From Hygrocybe punicea (lineage: Eukaryota; Basidiomycota; Agaricomycetes; Agaricales; Hygrophoraceae), in NCBI GenBank assembly GCA_963556145.1, contig OY744463.1, forward strand, positions 6,138,001 through 6,202,000: a stretch of 64,000 nucleotides of DNA, in the 5' to 3' direction. Shown piece by piece: positions 35,291-47,039 of this stretch. The notes under the pieces are model-generated. The model worked only from the letters and a program-made list of their open reading frames with translations, did no database searches and was not told where the DNA came from. Each line of letters begins with the position of its first letter. Within the stretch, counting starts at the first letter, position 1. The position numbers were made by a program, and so were the translations under genes.

Positions 35291-35800
35291 GGTAGTATTT
35301 CATTGCTGAGAAGGCTAGTTCAATAGGGTTGTAGTCAGGGGAGTATGGTGGCAAAAATTCATAATGTATGCTGCTGAATATCCAGAAAAATTTAGTAGAG
35401 ATCAATCTGGGCAAATGGTTGCTTACTGTGACTCAATGAGCTCCAAAATCTCTGGATGTTTATGAATACGACAGTTGTCCATAACAATGACTGATTTTGG
35501 AGCAGGAAATGGTTCCATTTGGTCCAGCAGATTCCCAATAAAGGTATAGAAAAGTTGTGAGTCAAAAGCACCTTCCACAATGTCGCAATGTATAATTCCA
35601 TCATTGAGTGATAATCCAGATAACACTGAGAATCTGTGATCATAAAAGTTAGAAGAGAAGCTGCCAGTGAATAGGCAATACTTGCTGTTGTCCATGGCAG
35701 AAGAAGGCTTTGCATGATGCTTTTCTACCACGTATTGCCCATGCATGTCCACAATAGGTTGTCTGTTACGAGTCCCTATAAGGGAATCGTTCTATACGGT
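35290..35800 (-). pseudogene. Tc1/mariner-type transposase, DDE C-terminal half, degraded
   Basis: Minus-strand reading shows HAWAIRGRKASCKAFF in one frame, then a shift to HRFSVLSGLSLNDGIIHCDI, VEGAFDSQLFYTFI, the second catalytic Asp in SVIVMDNCRIHKHPEIL, and, after a probable intron, EFLPPYSPDYNPIELAFS with the third acidic residue. This is the DDE_3 type common in Agaricomycetes. A TAA near 35780 and the frame change show it is not functional. The N-terminal DNA-binding half is not present nearby. Confidence 0.75.
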
Positions 35801-35829
35801 GGATTTTTCAACTCAGGGTCAGACTCTAA

Positions 35830-35935
35830 TTTGCCAAGCCGTGGGAACAATTGTTGCAAACTGTGGGAACAATTTTGAAGCCCTGTGAATAAATTTGAAA
35901 CCGTGTGACTGCTGACTTTGTAACTGTGAGAATTT
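35830..35935 (+). repeat. Degenerate short tandem repeat
   Basis: About four diverged copies of a roughly 25-28-bp unit built on CTGTGGGAACAATTTTGAA-like words. Function unknown. Confidence 0.45.
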
Positions 35936-36252
35936 GTTGTCTCAAATGAGCAAGAACAATAAGGTCACCAGATCAAAGGTGCCAAGTTGGGAAAGTGTAG
36001 TCCACTGCTAAGTCGACTTCATGACAATAATCGTATTCTTTGTTGGTGTAATGTGCATTATGACATATGGATGAGTTGAAAACCTGTCTGAACAGTACTG
36101 AGAGTTCTGTATTGTCCAACTAGTATCCCTGCTGTATTCTGAGGAATTGCCAGTGCAATATAGACTGAATGAACCAGATATGATATCTTTGTTTACAGAT
36201 ACATATAACAGCTATGTACATTGGAATCACAAGGAACAGGTTTAACACTGGT

Positions 36253-36735
36253 TTAACCAGCGGGTTCATCATTTTTCGGCACAAAGTGTTTTGCAGATGT
36301 CCCTACCTGAATCCGGGGCATTGCAATTGCACAAATAATAGCAGAAATAAAAGTCTGGACAGTTGTTGGATGTGCATTATGTGCCATATTTGACATCCCA
36401 TATTGAAGCAGAGAAAGTGCAAGCAGAGCTATCAACATTGAGAAACTATGGAGTTCACACATTGGTACCCCAGATGCTGTTTCAATGTATTCATTGAATG
36501 GGCTCATAAGGGTGAGGTGTATAATTTGTTGATGTTTCATCAAAGGACACGAAAATAGTACAATAAATGCAGTCAACTGCATAATGATTCGAGATCCAGA
36601 CACAAGGACAAGGAACATAATTAGTTCAAGAGAAGCTCCAATCATGCCAGAACAAAATAATATGATTGGAAAGCAATTATTAAATAGCAAAGCATCATAT
36701 TTATGGCAGGATGGGAAGAAGTGAAGGTTGGGCCA
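36253..36735 (-). CDS. Hydrophobic protein fragment, probable multi-pass membrane protein
   Basis: An open frame of about 150 codons with at least three hydrophobic segments (CFPIILFCSGMIGASLELIM, IIMQLTAFIVLFSCPL, FSMLIALLALSLLQYGM). Upstream sequence in frame (LHFFPSCHKYDALLF) suggests the real gene begins further 5' beyond an intron that I could not place. It may be a remnant of a larger integral membrane protein. The family is not recognised. Confidence 0.35.
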   Translation of the reverse strand, partial: WPNLHFFPSCHKYDALLFNNCFPIILFCSGMIGASLELIMFLVLVSGSRIIMQLTAFIVLFSCPLMKHQQIIHLTLMSPFNEYIETASGVPMCELHSFSMLIALLALSLLQYGMSNMAHNAHPTTVQTFISAIICAIAMPRIQVGTSAKHFVPKNDEPAG

Positions 36736-36967
36736 AGATACAATCCAATGGTATCAATGCAGGAACATAGCAACATAGGCTTCTCAGTACAGCAGTGAAT
36801 TTCGTCATCAATTTAGATATAAAGGAGTAAATATGCTTGTTGTACCTGCAGATTTCGTCCAGTTAATATGACACGTCTTTGAACAAAAGGTTATGCATCA
36901 CATATGCGAAGTAAAGGTAGTTTGATTGAATTTGTACAATGAATTGTAATTCAGTTTCATGGACCAC

Positions 36968-37032
36968 AAACCGAACATATTGGACATGTTCGGTGTGTTC
37001 GGTCAATGTGTTCGGTCAATATGTTCAGGTTA
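36968..37032 (+). repeat. Isolated satellite-related fragment (TTCGGT-rich)
   Basis: It contains GGACATGTTCGGTGTGTTCG followed by further TTCGGT words, the same core as the 82-bp array at 43868-44720, about 7 kb away. Only one diverged unit is present. Confidence 0.7.
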
Positions 37033-37183
37033 CTATTGTCATATGTGATCAGTACACATTGAACATTGGATATAGTTAGCTATCCAGTGGTGATACAAAG
37101 AGAATATGCAAACATTAAATCTGGATTATAGGTAGATAATGGATTTTCAATAGCTCATTCTCATCTTTTCAGCAAAAAGGCAC

Positions 37184-37655
37184 ATTGAGAAATTTGGACT
37201 TGGTAGAATTTTGGGTGCTGTGTTTTGTATCTCATGAAATACTGCTTGGATCAAGATGGTTATACAGTTTATGATTCTGGTTGTATTTCGAGCCTAGTGA
37301 CAGACAAACATAGTACAGATGCAATGACGGCTCAAAGGACAAAAATAGAGAAGAATATGGTATATGTACTTCTAGGCCTTGAAAAGATGAACAACCTTCT
37401 CCCTCCAGTCTTCTTCATATGAGCTCTTTCGATGTCATAATTTGACAGTATCATTTTGGGCGTCAAAAAGTACTGGTCTACCTTTTATTTCATCAACAAC
37501 TCACTATATCCTAAATATTGTTCAAATGTAATTACAGGCGTAGATAGTCCTCAAGACATAGTACAACTTCCCTGTATAACCATCTTAATCCAAATAGTAT
37601 TTCATGAGATACAAAACACAGCACCCAAAATTCTACCAAGTCCAAATTTCTCAAT
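37184..37655. repeat. Inverted repeat, 84-bp arms with about 300-bp spacer
   Basis: The arms at 37184-37267 and 37572-37655 are reverse complements with three mismatches, all transitions. The spacer has no recognised coding. A transcript would fold into a long hairpin. It may be a miniature inverted-repeat transposon, although target-site duplications were not identified. Confidence 0.8.
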
Positions 37656-37741
37656 CGATTCAAAAAGGTGCAGTTGCTGCCATCAGATAGCAAAACAGCT
37701 GTAACATATCAACGGGTTGAGTACACATACAATATTATACA

Positions 37742-39217
37742 TTAGCATCGGTCTATATTCATATTATAGAAGCGTTGCCTTGTTTCCACAACACCCTCTG
37801 CATCATTACCCTCTTCCACATACCCAACATGCCGTTTGATGGCTATTCTGGGCTGTGTAGTTGGTGTAGGCAAAGCTGTCTTGTTGCGAATCATAGTTGC
37901 TTCCTGAGAATATACATCAGTATTCGTTTAATTCTTGATGTATTAAAGTGTTACCTCTGTGAAGTCACTGTCTACTAGTGCCAATGACCGTAGATTCAGA
38001 ATCATCTTGAATTTATCCTTCTTTACCGGAACTGCCGATATTGTAAACTGAACCTCCACTATATCACCGATTCTAAAGCAAGTTGGGTTTGTTGGAATGA
38101 AGCTAATAAATATTTCCATCAGTAGGGATGTGATCCCAATTCATCGTCACTCACCAATGTCGATTTCTATCAGACTTCAACTTGTAATAAAGTACGCAAT
38201 TGTCCTGGCCATGAAAGTAGCGGGAATTCGCAAGTGAGGTTAATATGCCTTTTGGATCGATGACATACTCGAATGGAATGTGAGAGGAAGTGTTGTCATG
38301 TCGGCGATCAGTGAAATATCGGGTTCCTATTGCGAGTGCCATGTAATCCATGTATGTAGAAGGCGTAAAAGCTTGCATTGCTTTGTCAGGAAATTGACGA
38401 GCCAGTTTCTGGTGCAGAATCCGAAGGTTATCGATATAGGATTGAAAGCCCGTTGTATCAAGGCCAGTTACGACTATGCTTTGACGTATGAAGGGCGTTC
38501 GGCGTTCTGGTTGACTATTGCAGTGATTCATCAGAATGGTATTCAAGGAATTGATACGAATTTAGCACATACCTGGTTGTTATGGGTGGAAGATCTTTCG
38601 CCACCAAAATCGCTTGCAAACTTAATACCAATTCTTGATGTTCGGATTCATCATTGGTTGGAAGTGTAAACTTCCAGCAATTTGGAGAGTCAACATGCAC
38701 AATATTGACATTTGCAATCTGGCAATGCGGTCAATATGATATACCTTTTCAAATCCAATGACTTACGTTTGTGGCCTTCGCAAGCTGACTTTCATCATCG
38801 TCTAAGCGTGCAGATATGATTTCCTGCAGATGTTCAGCTGTCAATTTGGTGTCAAATACTAGCCAGTATATATATGGTGGATATTGCTAACATGCACCCT
38901 TGAAGTTGTAATAGTTGTCCATCACGTACAAAGCAGTGGTGAGATGTATATTGCGTGGCACAATTTCGTCCACTTCATGGATTATATCTTCCGCCATCAC
39001 CGATCATATCCATATTGGCTTTTGATGTCCATGTGATGATAGCTTTCAGGATCCGTTTTGCTTTTGTTTTTGTATTGCATTCTTCAATATTGAAGTTTGC
39101 GTCATTTTGCATAATACGGATCCTTTCCATGTCTTTCAAATGCACCACATAATGTTGGTTGTCAGCTGTCTGGTTTGGATATGGTATAGTCAAGCATGTA
39201 CTCCAGCTTTTCCGCAT
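37742..39217 (-). CDS. Orphan gene W, basidiomycete-type protein of unknown function
   Basis: The start at 39217 (MRKSWSTCLTIPYPNQTADN) and about six short introns give one continuous protein. Landmarks in order: KTKAKRILKAIITWTSKANM, EDIIHEVDEIVPRNIHLTTA, FDTKLTAEHLQEIISARLDD, NCWKFTLPTNDESEHQELVL, then after an intron SIVVTGLDTTGFQSYID and YMDYMALAIGTRYFTDRRHD. The C-terminal part has CFRIGDIVEVQFTISAVPVK, KFKMILNLRSLALVDSDFTE and an IKRHVGYV ending. The last part resembles a C-terminal module I associate with expanded hypothetical protein families in Agaricomycetes, with a beta-strand pattern. No catalytic motif is seen. It is divergent from gene X. Confidence 0.6.
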
Positions 39218-39659
39218 TAATTCTGCATCACAGTATATGTGTGCACAGCATTAAAATTAGCCCCTATCCATTATGCATCAATATCTGTTAGTATACCCCA
39301 TGTTTCTTAATTTGGCATTATGCATTTTTGTTTTATGAATACCCCTTTTTGTTTAGTCTCCATTCCTAACTTTAATTGAATTTGTCAACAATTCATGAAA
39401 TCTACCAGTATAAACTTGTGGCGAATATCATGTGGACAGTCATCCATTTTTCATGCATACCTTTGCGCTTTGCATGGAGTACATGGCCCAAGAAGCCTCG
39501 TTTGGTATATGAGCATGTGCCAATGGTGGATCCTCTGATGTTATTGTTGAAGTTTTGGATTCACCGATTCATCTTAAATTCATAGCTTATTGTTTTTGAG
39601 TGATTTAAAGCGTGAGTGGAGATGATATCCACTATTCCATCAACTTTTACCGCTCTCCA

Positions 39660-41707
39660 ATGCCTCCCAAGAAGTCCACCGCCACGAAATCAAACTCGAA
39701 AGCAAAATCCAAGGCCACCATGTATGCATCCCTATTTTACTCGGTATAACTGAAGTTTCTATTGCATGCACTAAAGACGGCCTTCTGCAACAATCGAGAA
39801 GCGGAAGAAGGTCATCAAGACTTGGGCTGATGATGATATGTATGTGTCATCGTTTTAATCGTTATCTATTTTTGACCAATGGACAGTGTGGCTTTGTCCG
39901 ATGCTAATGATGATGCCGTCAGTATTCAAAGCACTGGCAGTGTAATGGCACCGTCAACGCTCACAAGGTATCTATAATCACATATCATTGTTATCCAATA
40001 TGAGTTAACAAATATCAATATCCTCCTAGGCATTCCGTCAAGTTTCGCAACGTTAAAGACGTGTTAGTGTTTCAATATCAAATATATCCACCATGATATC
40101 AATCTGTTACAGTGGAAAGAAACGTCAAATGTCATCTCCCAATGTCACCGACAATGACGACAATGTGTAAATATTTTTCATAGGTATTGTCTCATCATTG
40201 ACAGGTTATCTATAGTAAAACGCCTTCCCCCACCAAGAAATTGAAAGCTGCATCTAATCAATCACGAGACGGTGAGGAAGAGGAGGAAGAGGAAGAGGAA
40301 GAGGATTACGGTTCTAAGTGAGTTGTTCGGTTATCATAGACATATCCATTTGTTCAAACAAATCGTTTGACTGTTTAGGCATCGTCGCAAAGTAGCCTTG
40401 ATGAAGAACCCCGATAAGCCAATTTCGTGTGTATTTTACGTGCCGATATGAATATTCTCATTCATTAATTGTAACAGCGTTTCTAATACTCCATCCAAGA
40501 AGTCGAAGTCCACGAAGGCCATCATGCTCGATGATACCGACGATGATAAAGGCTCCAGTGGCGATGAAGGAGATCTGACCTATGCACTGACGCAGATCAC
40601 CAGGTGTGTTGGATCTTATTACACCGTGGTGTTTGATGTAGATGTCGTGAATCTAGCTTACCATCTCCGAACGTTGATGAGTCCGATATTGGCACGAGGG
40701 ATCCTCAACTTGTTGACACCTACCAAGACTGTGTCAATATCAAGTATGCAATTGCATTTATACCCTTGTCATTTACTCATAACCATTCAGGGCAGCAGCA
40801 ATGGTATCCTGGTCCAGTGCAATTGGGAATGGCAACCCACAGTTCAGTGATATCATCACTGACATCTACAAGATCAACAGAAAGTACGTTATTTGAACAG
40901 CAATTTGAGGTCAATTTGGTCGATTCATTGGATATAATATAGGTTATTGGTTTCCGCCATTACATTTGATAGATCTGGGAGGTACTCTAATCTCTCTCGT
41001 GATAACCCTGCCCATATCTCCACTGGTGCATTTGGTCGCAACTTCTTTCATGCAGTCGGAGGTGGAATGCCGACGATCTTTACATCGGTCATCATAGTGG
41101 AGTCCTGCTTTCTCGATGAGCCCAAGATTGGTGGCAATACAAAGCCGGTCAAGGTTATACAGGGTGCACTACTTCAAGGGGAATGGGAGCGATATGTTGG
41201 TGCTATTGGAATGGTGATTCGCGAGTCCGAATTTCGGGCCCAACTGTATAAGGACTATGTGTCCTTCTCAACGACCACAGCAAGTGGAATGGATACATCT
41301 CCCAGTTTGTGCATTAATCATTTTTAGTTGTAATTCCTAATCGATTTTCATAGAGGCATCGACATCCAAAAATGTACAACTTAGTCCATTCACTCGTCGA
41401 CCCACTCCATCTTATCATAAGGCCGCTCTATCATTTTACGATATTGGTAAGCATCCGGTCGTCTAATATAAATTGATATCTTAAGTATGTGTTGTCAGTG
41501 CCCATCTATGATGCACGCAAAGTCAAAGCGGACTTCACGTCCACTCTCATATCGCTCCAGCAACTACCCATCTTCCCGCACAATATCCCTGCAGGATCCT
41601 GTGTCGTTGTTGGACACACCATCAATACATTCAAGCGTGTAGATGACATGATGAAGAGCATTTCACTCAATGTGCAATGGGTCATGGTCTTGGGAGTGCC
41701 GAAATGA
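39660..41707 (+). CDS. Orphan gene X, charged N-terminus plus conserved C-terminal domain
   Basis: The start at 39660 (MPPKKSTATKSNSKAKSKAT) follows the common MPPK-type opening. The first 130 residues are disordered, with nuclear-localisation-like KRKK and KKLK clusters and an acidic EEEEEEEEEEEDYG run. The C-terminal 260 residues are ordered: SAIGNGNPQFSDIITDIYKI, DNPAHISTGAFGRNFFHAVG, GALLQGEWERYVGAIGMVI, then VPIYDARKVKADFTSTLISL, PAGSCVVVGHTINTF and a final WVMVLGVPK strand. About ten introns are inferred. I do not know its function. The layout suggests a nuclear protein with a compact fold. It is convergent with gene Y. Confidence 0.6.
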
Positions 41708-41794
41708 TTGCTCCACTTAGCATCATTTATATTTGTATCTTATGTCTGTTTTGTGAAATAAACGCGAACCGATCCATTGACTGTACAGATAATA

Positions 41795-43617
41795 TTACAA
41801 ATATGAGTATGGACCTTTGATGTCAATCAACCATTTATAGAAAACCCCTGCAAAAGTGTCTGCTAATGAGCCAATGGGTGCTCGAACGGATTTCGGACCT
41901 GACTTCATGTTCGACCAGAGGCTGCATGTGTGATAACGTTCCACCTCGTTCACGAAATAGGACACAGTATCCGTTTTGGAATCCACAATGAGCGATATGT
42001 CCATACGGCAAAAAACACTCATCGATGGTTTTCCACCAACCATATTGGACTCTATCGCATAAAGCCCTTCATAGGTCTTTTGGACAAAGTCGAAGAACTC
42101 GTTTCTGCCTTGCTCTCGAATAGAAATGGCGCCCCTGTCCGGATTGCACGCCACCGTCTTCAATAGAGTCCCCTGCGTTTGAAATATTCTGACAAAGTTA
42201 AGACAATCATACATATGAAATGACAAGTGAAAATGAAGGGCACTCACCTTAACTCATCCAAGGTATAGAAACTTGAGACGATATCCCACTTCCAGGACTT
42301 GCTTTCCTTGTTGTACAGGGTGTGCACTGTATACACGACCTTTCCACCAACTAGAAACACACGCCATTCGCCCATCTTACTCAGTGGTTCGATGTACGTT
42401 TGCCCAAACCAACGTGAACCTGGAACCTCACAGTTATTGCGCATGTATTCCCAATTTCGCTTGGCGTCGCCAGGTAATAGGACGTGATGACCGGTGTCGC
42501 TGTGTGTCCGTTTCAAGACAATATTTGGTGGGAATTGGTCGCCATCATTTAATAATTTTGCTTGAGGGCGTATTGTATGCGTTACATTCAAAGCGACATG
42601 AAGCAAGTTTTGATTTTGTATCCATTTTGAATGGACTGTGTTCATCTGCTTCGGAGGCGGCCAGATGTGTGCCGTTCGACAGAGTTCGTCCATGCCAGTC
42701 ATGAAAATCGACACATTTTCCAGTGTCAATCCGTATTGGTTACCGCTGTCAAGACATCAGTATAATGCAGCGAAAACGGAGCAGAATTAATTAAAGCGAT
42801 GTCAATCTTACATGTATGACATTCCCATATCCACACCACCAAATACACAATCTGCCGATGCGAACTTTTGCCACGTATCGCCTTTGTCTTGATGGCGAAG
42901 TATTGCATGAAGGAACTCAGGCCAAAATATGTATTTGACATTGAAGCGCCGGGCTCCATCCTCATGATGTAGTCGCATTCCGATATAAACCTGTTTGTTG
43001 TGAAATACGTTTCAGTATCAACAATCCACAAATTAAACAATAGACATTACCCATTCTTGAATACATGCTGAATAGCGACTCTTGTATGACTTGATGATAT
43101 GGACGTAACCATCAAGATGGGCAATGGTATCGAGTTCGATGTCGGATATGGTCGTGGTGACGAATGCAAGATCGTTAATGGCTGCGGCTTTGCTCGCGAT
43201 ACGAGTTGTTGGGTCAAGGATAAAAAGGATTTTGAAAACACGGCCGTCATTGTTGCTTAATGTGGTTATACGGCGTTCATTGTTGCTTACGGTGGTTGGC
43301 GGTTCCGTTTCACAGTCAGATGATGTTTCCATCTCAGAGTCGGATGATAGCCTTTTGCGTGGAAGGAGATCGAGTTCCGCGGCCGTCGCATTGCGGACAC
43401 CCTGCGAATTTTCACGTATGTTGCGACCAAGACATACCGACTGCGGACAAATTCCAGACGAAACGCATTTGGGATGTTGGTGTGCGGATCTGACATGTCT
43501 TTGGCAGGAGTTGCCTTCCTTCTTCCACAAAAGACATTTCGTTTTTGGAGAGTCGCATTTTCGACCAGGGCAGATGTGCATGCAAAGTTCATAACCAAGT
43601 TCCTTCTTATATGGCAT
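41795..43617 (-). CDS. Orphan gene Y, Cys-rich N-terminus plus ATP-grasp-like domain
   Basis: The start at 43617 leads into a Cys/His-rich segment (LCMHICPGRKCDSPKTKCLL, then CQRHVRSAHQHPKC and CPQSVCLGRN) that could bind zinc. After a disordered linker and VFKILFILDPTTRIASKAAA the protein has features of an ATP-grasp fold: NIVLKRTHSDTGHHVLLPGD as the nucleotide-binding Lys strand, GEWRVFLVGGKVVYTVHT, and near the end CRMDISLIVD with SYFVNEVER as the metal-binding Asp/Glu strand. Three introns restore the frame. ATP-grasp enzymes join a carboxylate to an amine or thiol; the substrate here is unknown. The 5' side faces the 82-bp satellite and gene Z. Confidence 0.6.
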
Positions 43618-43867
43618 GTTTGTGGACCTAGGCAGGATTTCGGATGGATGGTATGAGGAACAGACACAGATATCATTAATACATCAATACCTTAATGATT
43701 GATTACTTTCAGGGTGGTTGATAGCGGGTGGTGACGATTCCACAAACCTTCTAATTATAAGACGTCGGAATTATGTCACCTGACAAGAGTGGCAATGATA
43801 AAACAACGAACACGTGCCAAACACGTTGATCAGCAATGTAATCATTTAAATGTCTTGAAAGAGCAAT

Positions 43868-44720
43868 ATCCACCGAACAGATCGGACGTGTTCGGTGTGT
43901 TCGGTGGAGATGTTCGGTGGATGTCAACCAACCATTATGAGGAGATATACTACACCGAACACATCGAACATGTTCGGTGTGTTCGGTGGAGATGTTCGGT
44001 GGATGTCAACCAACGGTTGTGACCGGATATACCACACCGAACACATCGAACATGTTCGGTGTGTTCGGTGGAGATGTTCGGTGGATGTCAACCAACGGTT
44101 GTGACTGGATATATCACACCGAACACATCGAACATGTTCGGTGTGTTCGGTGGAGATGTTCGGTGGATGTCAACCAATGGTTGTGACTGGATATACCACA
44201 CCGAACACATCGAACATGTTCGGTGTGTTCGGTGGAGATGTTCGGTGGATGTCAACCAATGGTTGTGACTGGATATACCACACCGAACACATCGAACATG
44301 TTCGGTGTGTTCGGTGGAGATGTTCGGTGGATGTCAACCAACGGTTGTGACTGGATATACCACACCGAACACATCGAACATGTTCGGTGTGTTCGGTGGA
44401 GATGTTCGGTGGATGTCAACCAACGGTTGTGACTGGATATATCACACCGAACACATCGAACATGTTCGGTGTGTTCGGTGGAGATGTTCGGTGGATGTCA
44501 ACCAACAGTTGTGACTAGATATATCACACCGAACACATCGAACATGTTCGGTGTGTTCGGTGGAGATGTTCGGTGGATGTCAACCAATGGTTGTGACTGG
44601 ATATACCACACCGAACACATCGAACATGTTTGATGTGTTCGGTGTAGTATATCTAGTCGTACATTGACATCCACCAAACATGTCCGGTGACCGAACACAC
44701 CCAACAACATGTTTGTTGTA
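43868..44720. repeat. 82-bp palindromic satellite, about 9 copies plus an inverted end unit
   Basis: A head-to-tail array with a strict 82-bp period. Each unit holds a 34-bp near-perfect palindrome centred on GAACATGTTC (first full one at 43954-43987), extra TTCGGT words, and CAACCAACGGTTG, itself nearly palindromic. Units differ by a few transitions. The final part (about 44640-44720) runs in the opposite orientation, so the array ends with an inverted unit. It fills most of the space between the divergent genes Y and Z. The 69-codon frames it creates are periodic artefacts. Confidence 0.95.
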
Positions 44721-45115
44721 GTATATCTAGGCCTTCTACATCCATCCAACAAGTCAGACTTGTTGTGCTTTTCCGTCAACGGACCAGTCCGTGAATATTC
44801 ATCGAACGAATTAACTCGATTTATTGCCTTACCAACTGAAAAATATTCCATACGCTGCACATGTCGGTTTTCTGCGTGCAATTACTAGCTTTGGACAACT
44901 TCTAAGCTCGAGCCACATCAAAAACATAAATAAATAGATCTGTTGTTTATGCATGCAAAGAAGCCGAACATGAGGTCGAACATGTGGCGATTGATCTGGT
45001 CACGTGGTCGTGACATCTGTATTCATAGTCTGGAGCGTTGAGTAATAAATCCGCCCTTTTCTTTTGCTCTCAAATCGCCTCACACGTCGACCAAAAAACT
45101 TTTATTTCATCTACC
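44721..45115. promoter_or_regulatory. Upstream region of gene Z
   Basis: No coding was recognised. It has two further diverged satellite words near 44964-44985 (CCGAACATG and CGAACATG), close to the gene Z start. Possible promoter; no TATA box was identified with confidence. Confidence 0.35.
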
Positions 45116-47039
45116 ATGTCCTTGCCAGTCGTCAAAACCTCGACTCCCGCTGTCAATCCCGCCGCCTTCAAGTACTGGCCTGATGCGCCGCCCAAAAAGC
45201 TGCAGGAGCTACATCGCATCTTCCAAATCCAGTACATGGTCCCGCCCAAGATTCCGGCACCCAACAAGGAATCCGGCACCATTCCCGTATTTTCTCGTAA
45301 TCTCTATGTACTGAAGACACACCCCCACGATGCCACCGCCCGAGGTGAGTTATGGCGCGAAATCCCCGAACGATACGAGGAACCGCTCCGTCGCTTGATT
45401 TATCAAATGGATATGTACATCTACGCGACAGCAGCCATCGCATACAACAAGGCACCCAACTACTCGCCGGACTACGTCAAAAATGATAAGGAAGGGACCG
45501 ATTCACTTCGGGATTACCTCAAGTATACCGACACCGTCATGGACGAAATTTGGGCAGAAGTCTTGGTGGCGAAACGGGCAAACGAGGTTACCCGTGACTG
45601 GCGAAGCAAGATCTTCGATGATTGGCTCCTGAAAGAATTTTATGTTGGGAAACATTCTCCATCGGCTTTGATTCAACATGGCGCTGTGAACACCGAGATC
45701 AAGCCCGAGGATCTAGGTAAGTATATATGTATTTATGGCCAAATGAATTCTCACGTCTGGCATCATAGATTGGGCAAAATACGACGAATCCGTGCCAGCA
45801 TGGCACAGCGGAACCTTGGCAAATTGGTCATTCGGTGGGCTTCCGGATGCCACAAAGCTCGAGATCATCGGTCATGTTATTGCTTGGTGTAAAGGACATA
45901 GTGTCCTCGTCGATTCTGATGTGGCAGATGATGATGAAGGTGTGATCTAGAATTACATGTGTGATTGTGCTAATGATATAGTACATTTGCAGAGGAGCCA
46001 GTTGCCCAGGGCAAGGGCAAGGGCAAAGCCAAGTCAAAATCGGTCAAAAAACAGAAGGCATCTTCTGCTGGTTTGTACAAATTTTCAACCATAGTGGTGT
46101 ATAGATCTATTGAATATTCAGGTGGCGCAGACAATTCGTCCGAGAAGGACAAAAAGAAGCCCAAGCCCAAGCCCAAGTCCAGTAAGTACTTTCATTGTCT
46201 GTGATTGTCATACATGCAAACCCTTCATCATGACAGAGCGCACAATCAAGTCCAAAGCCGAGGACGACGATGAGGGTGAGTTATTGAATTCCGAATATCA
46301 AAACGATGATCCAACACATTTATTCATGTATAGACGACATAAAGATGGAGGAGGACGTAGCCCCGGTAAAGAAGAAGCGGTCTAAGGCCCAAATGCGTAC
46401 GTTGCTCACCTTGTTATGATTAATGCACTGACATCTCGCAGTCGCTGTTGAAATTGGGTCGTCGCGCACAACCCGGCAATCGGCATCGGAGAAATTGACA
46501 ATGGAGATTAAGCCACCCATCGCCCCCGAGCCGGATGTTGTGGCACCGGAATCCGCGAAGTTGGACATTTTAGGACCAGAGTGGGCGGGGTTGTTGGATG
46601 TTGATAATGATATAACCATGGACAACGATGACGGATCTCCCGAACCTGAAAAGATGTCTCCCAGCGATGGTCACGAGGATGGCGAGATGGCAAAGAGGAG
46701 GAAATTGGATGTTGCTTCGGAGCAAGCGGGCATTATCGTAGAGAAACTCAACCTGGTGAAGCCACCGAAGAAGTCTCCGACTCCGGGTATGTATTTCAAC
46801 ATTACATCATAGGCTGTATATATTCCAATTCTGATCTTCTCCATGTCCTAGGATTCCGTCCCAATACGCGTGCATCGTCACGCCACCAGTCATCGACCCC
46901 TGCAGAGCCCAGCGCTTCATCAATGGATGTGGATTGGAGCAACATCGTTCCACCCGAAATCCTACTCTCCATTACTCCAAGCCAAACGAGGCCTTCATCT
47001 CCCAAGCCATCGACATCCAAACTTGATCCCGGGCCTTAA
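45116..47039 (+). CDS. Orphan gene Z (left copy), unknown with charged C-terminus
   Basis: The ATG at 45116 (MSLPVVKTSTPAVNPAAFKY) is the first ATG of the long frame. The N-terminal 230 residues look folded: KYWPDAPPKKLQELHRIFQI, RGELWREIPERYEEPLRRLI, TDTVMDEIWAEVLVAKRANE, then DDWLLKEFYVGKHSPSALIQ and, after an intron at about 45717-45768, DWAKYDESVPAWHSGTLANW and LEIIGHVIAWCKGHSVLVD. The rest is low-complexity, Lys/Pro/Glu-rich, with nuclear-localisation-like KKKRSKA and KRRKLD. About seven introns, all GT-AG. The family is not recognised. From 45303 on, the sequence recurs at 52195. Confidence 0.6.

Noticed and set aside
43895..44514. Series of 69-codon open frames repeated every 82 bp
   Set aside because: They are created by the satellite unit; 82 is not a multiple of three, so the same words open in all frames. 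No independent coding signal.
43868..44720. CRISPR-like array
   Set aside because: There are no unique spacers; the whole 82-bp unit is repeated, the host is a eukaryote and no cas-like genes are nearby.
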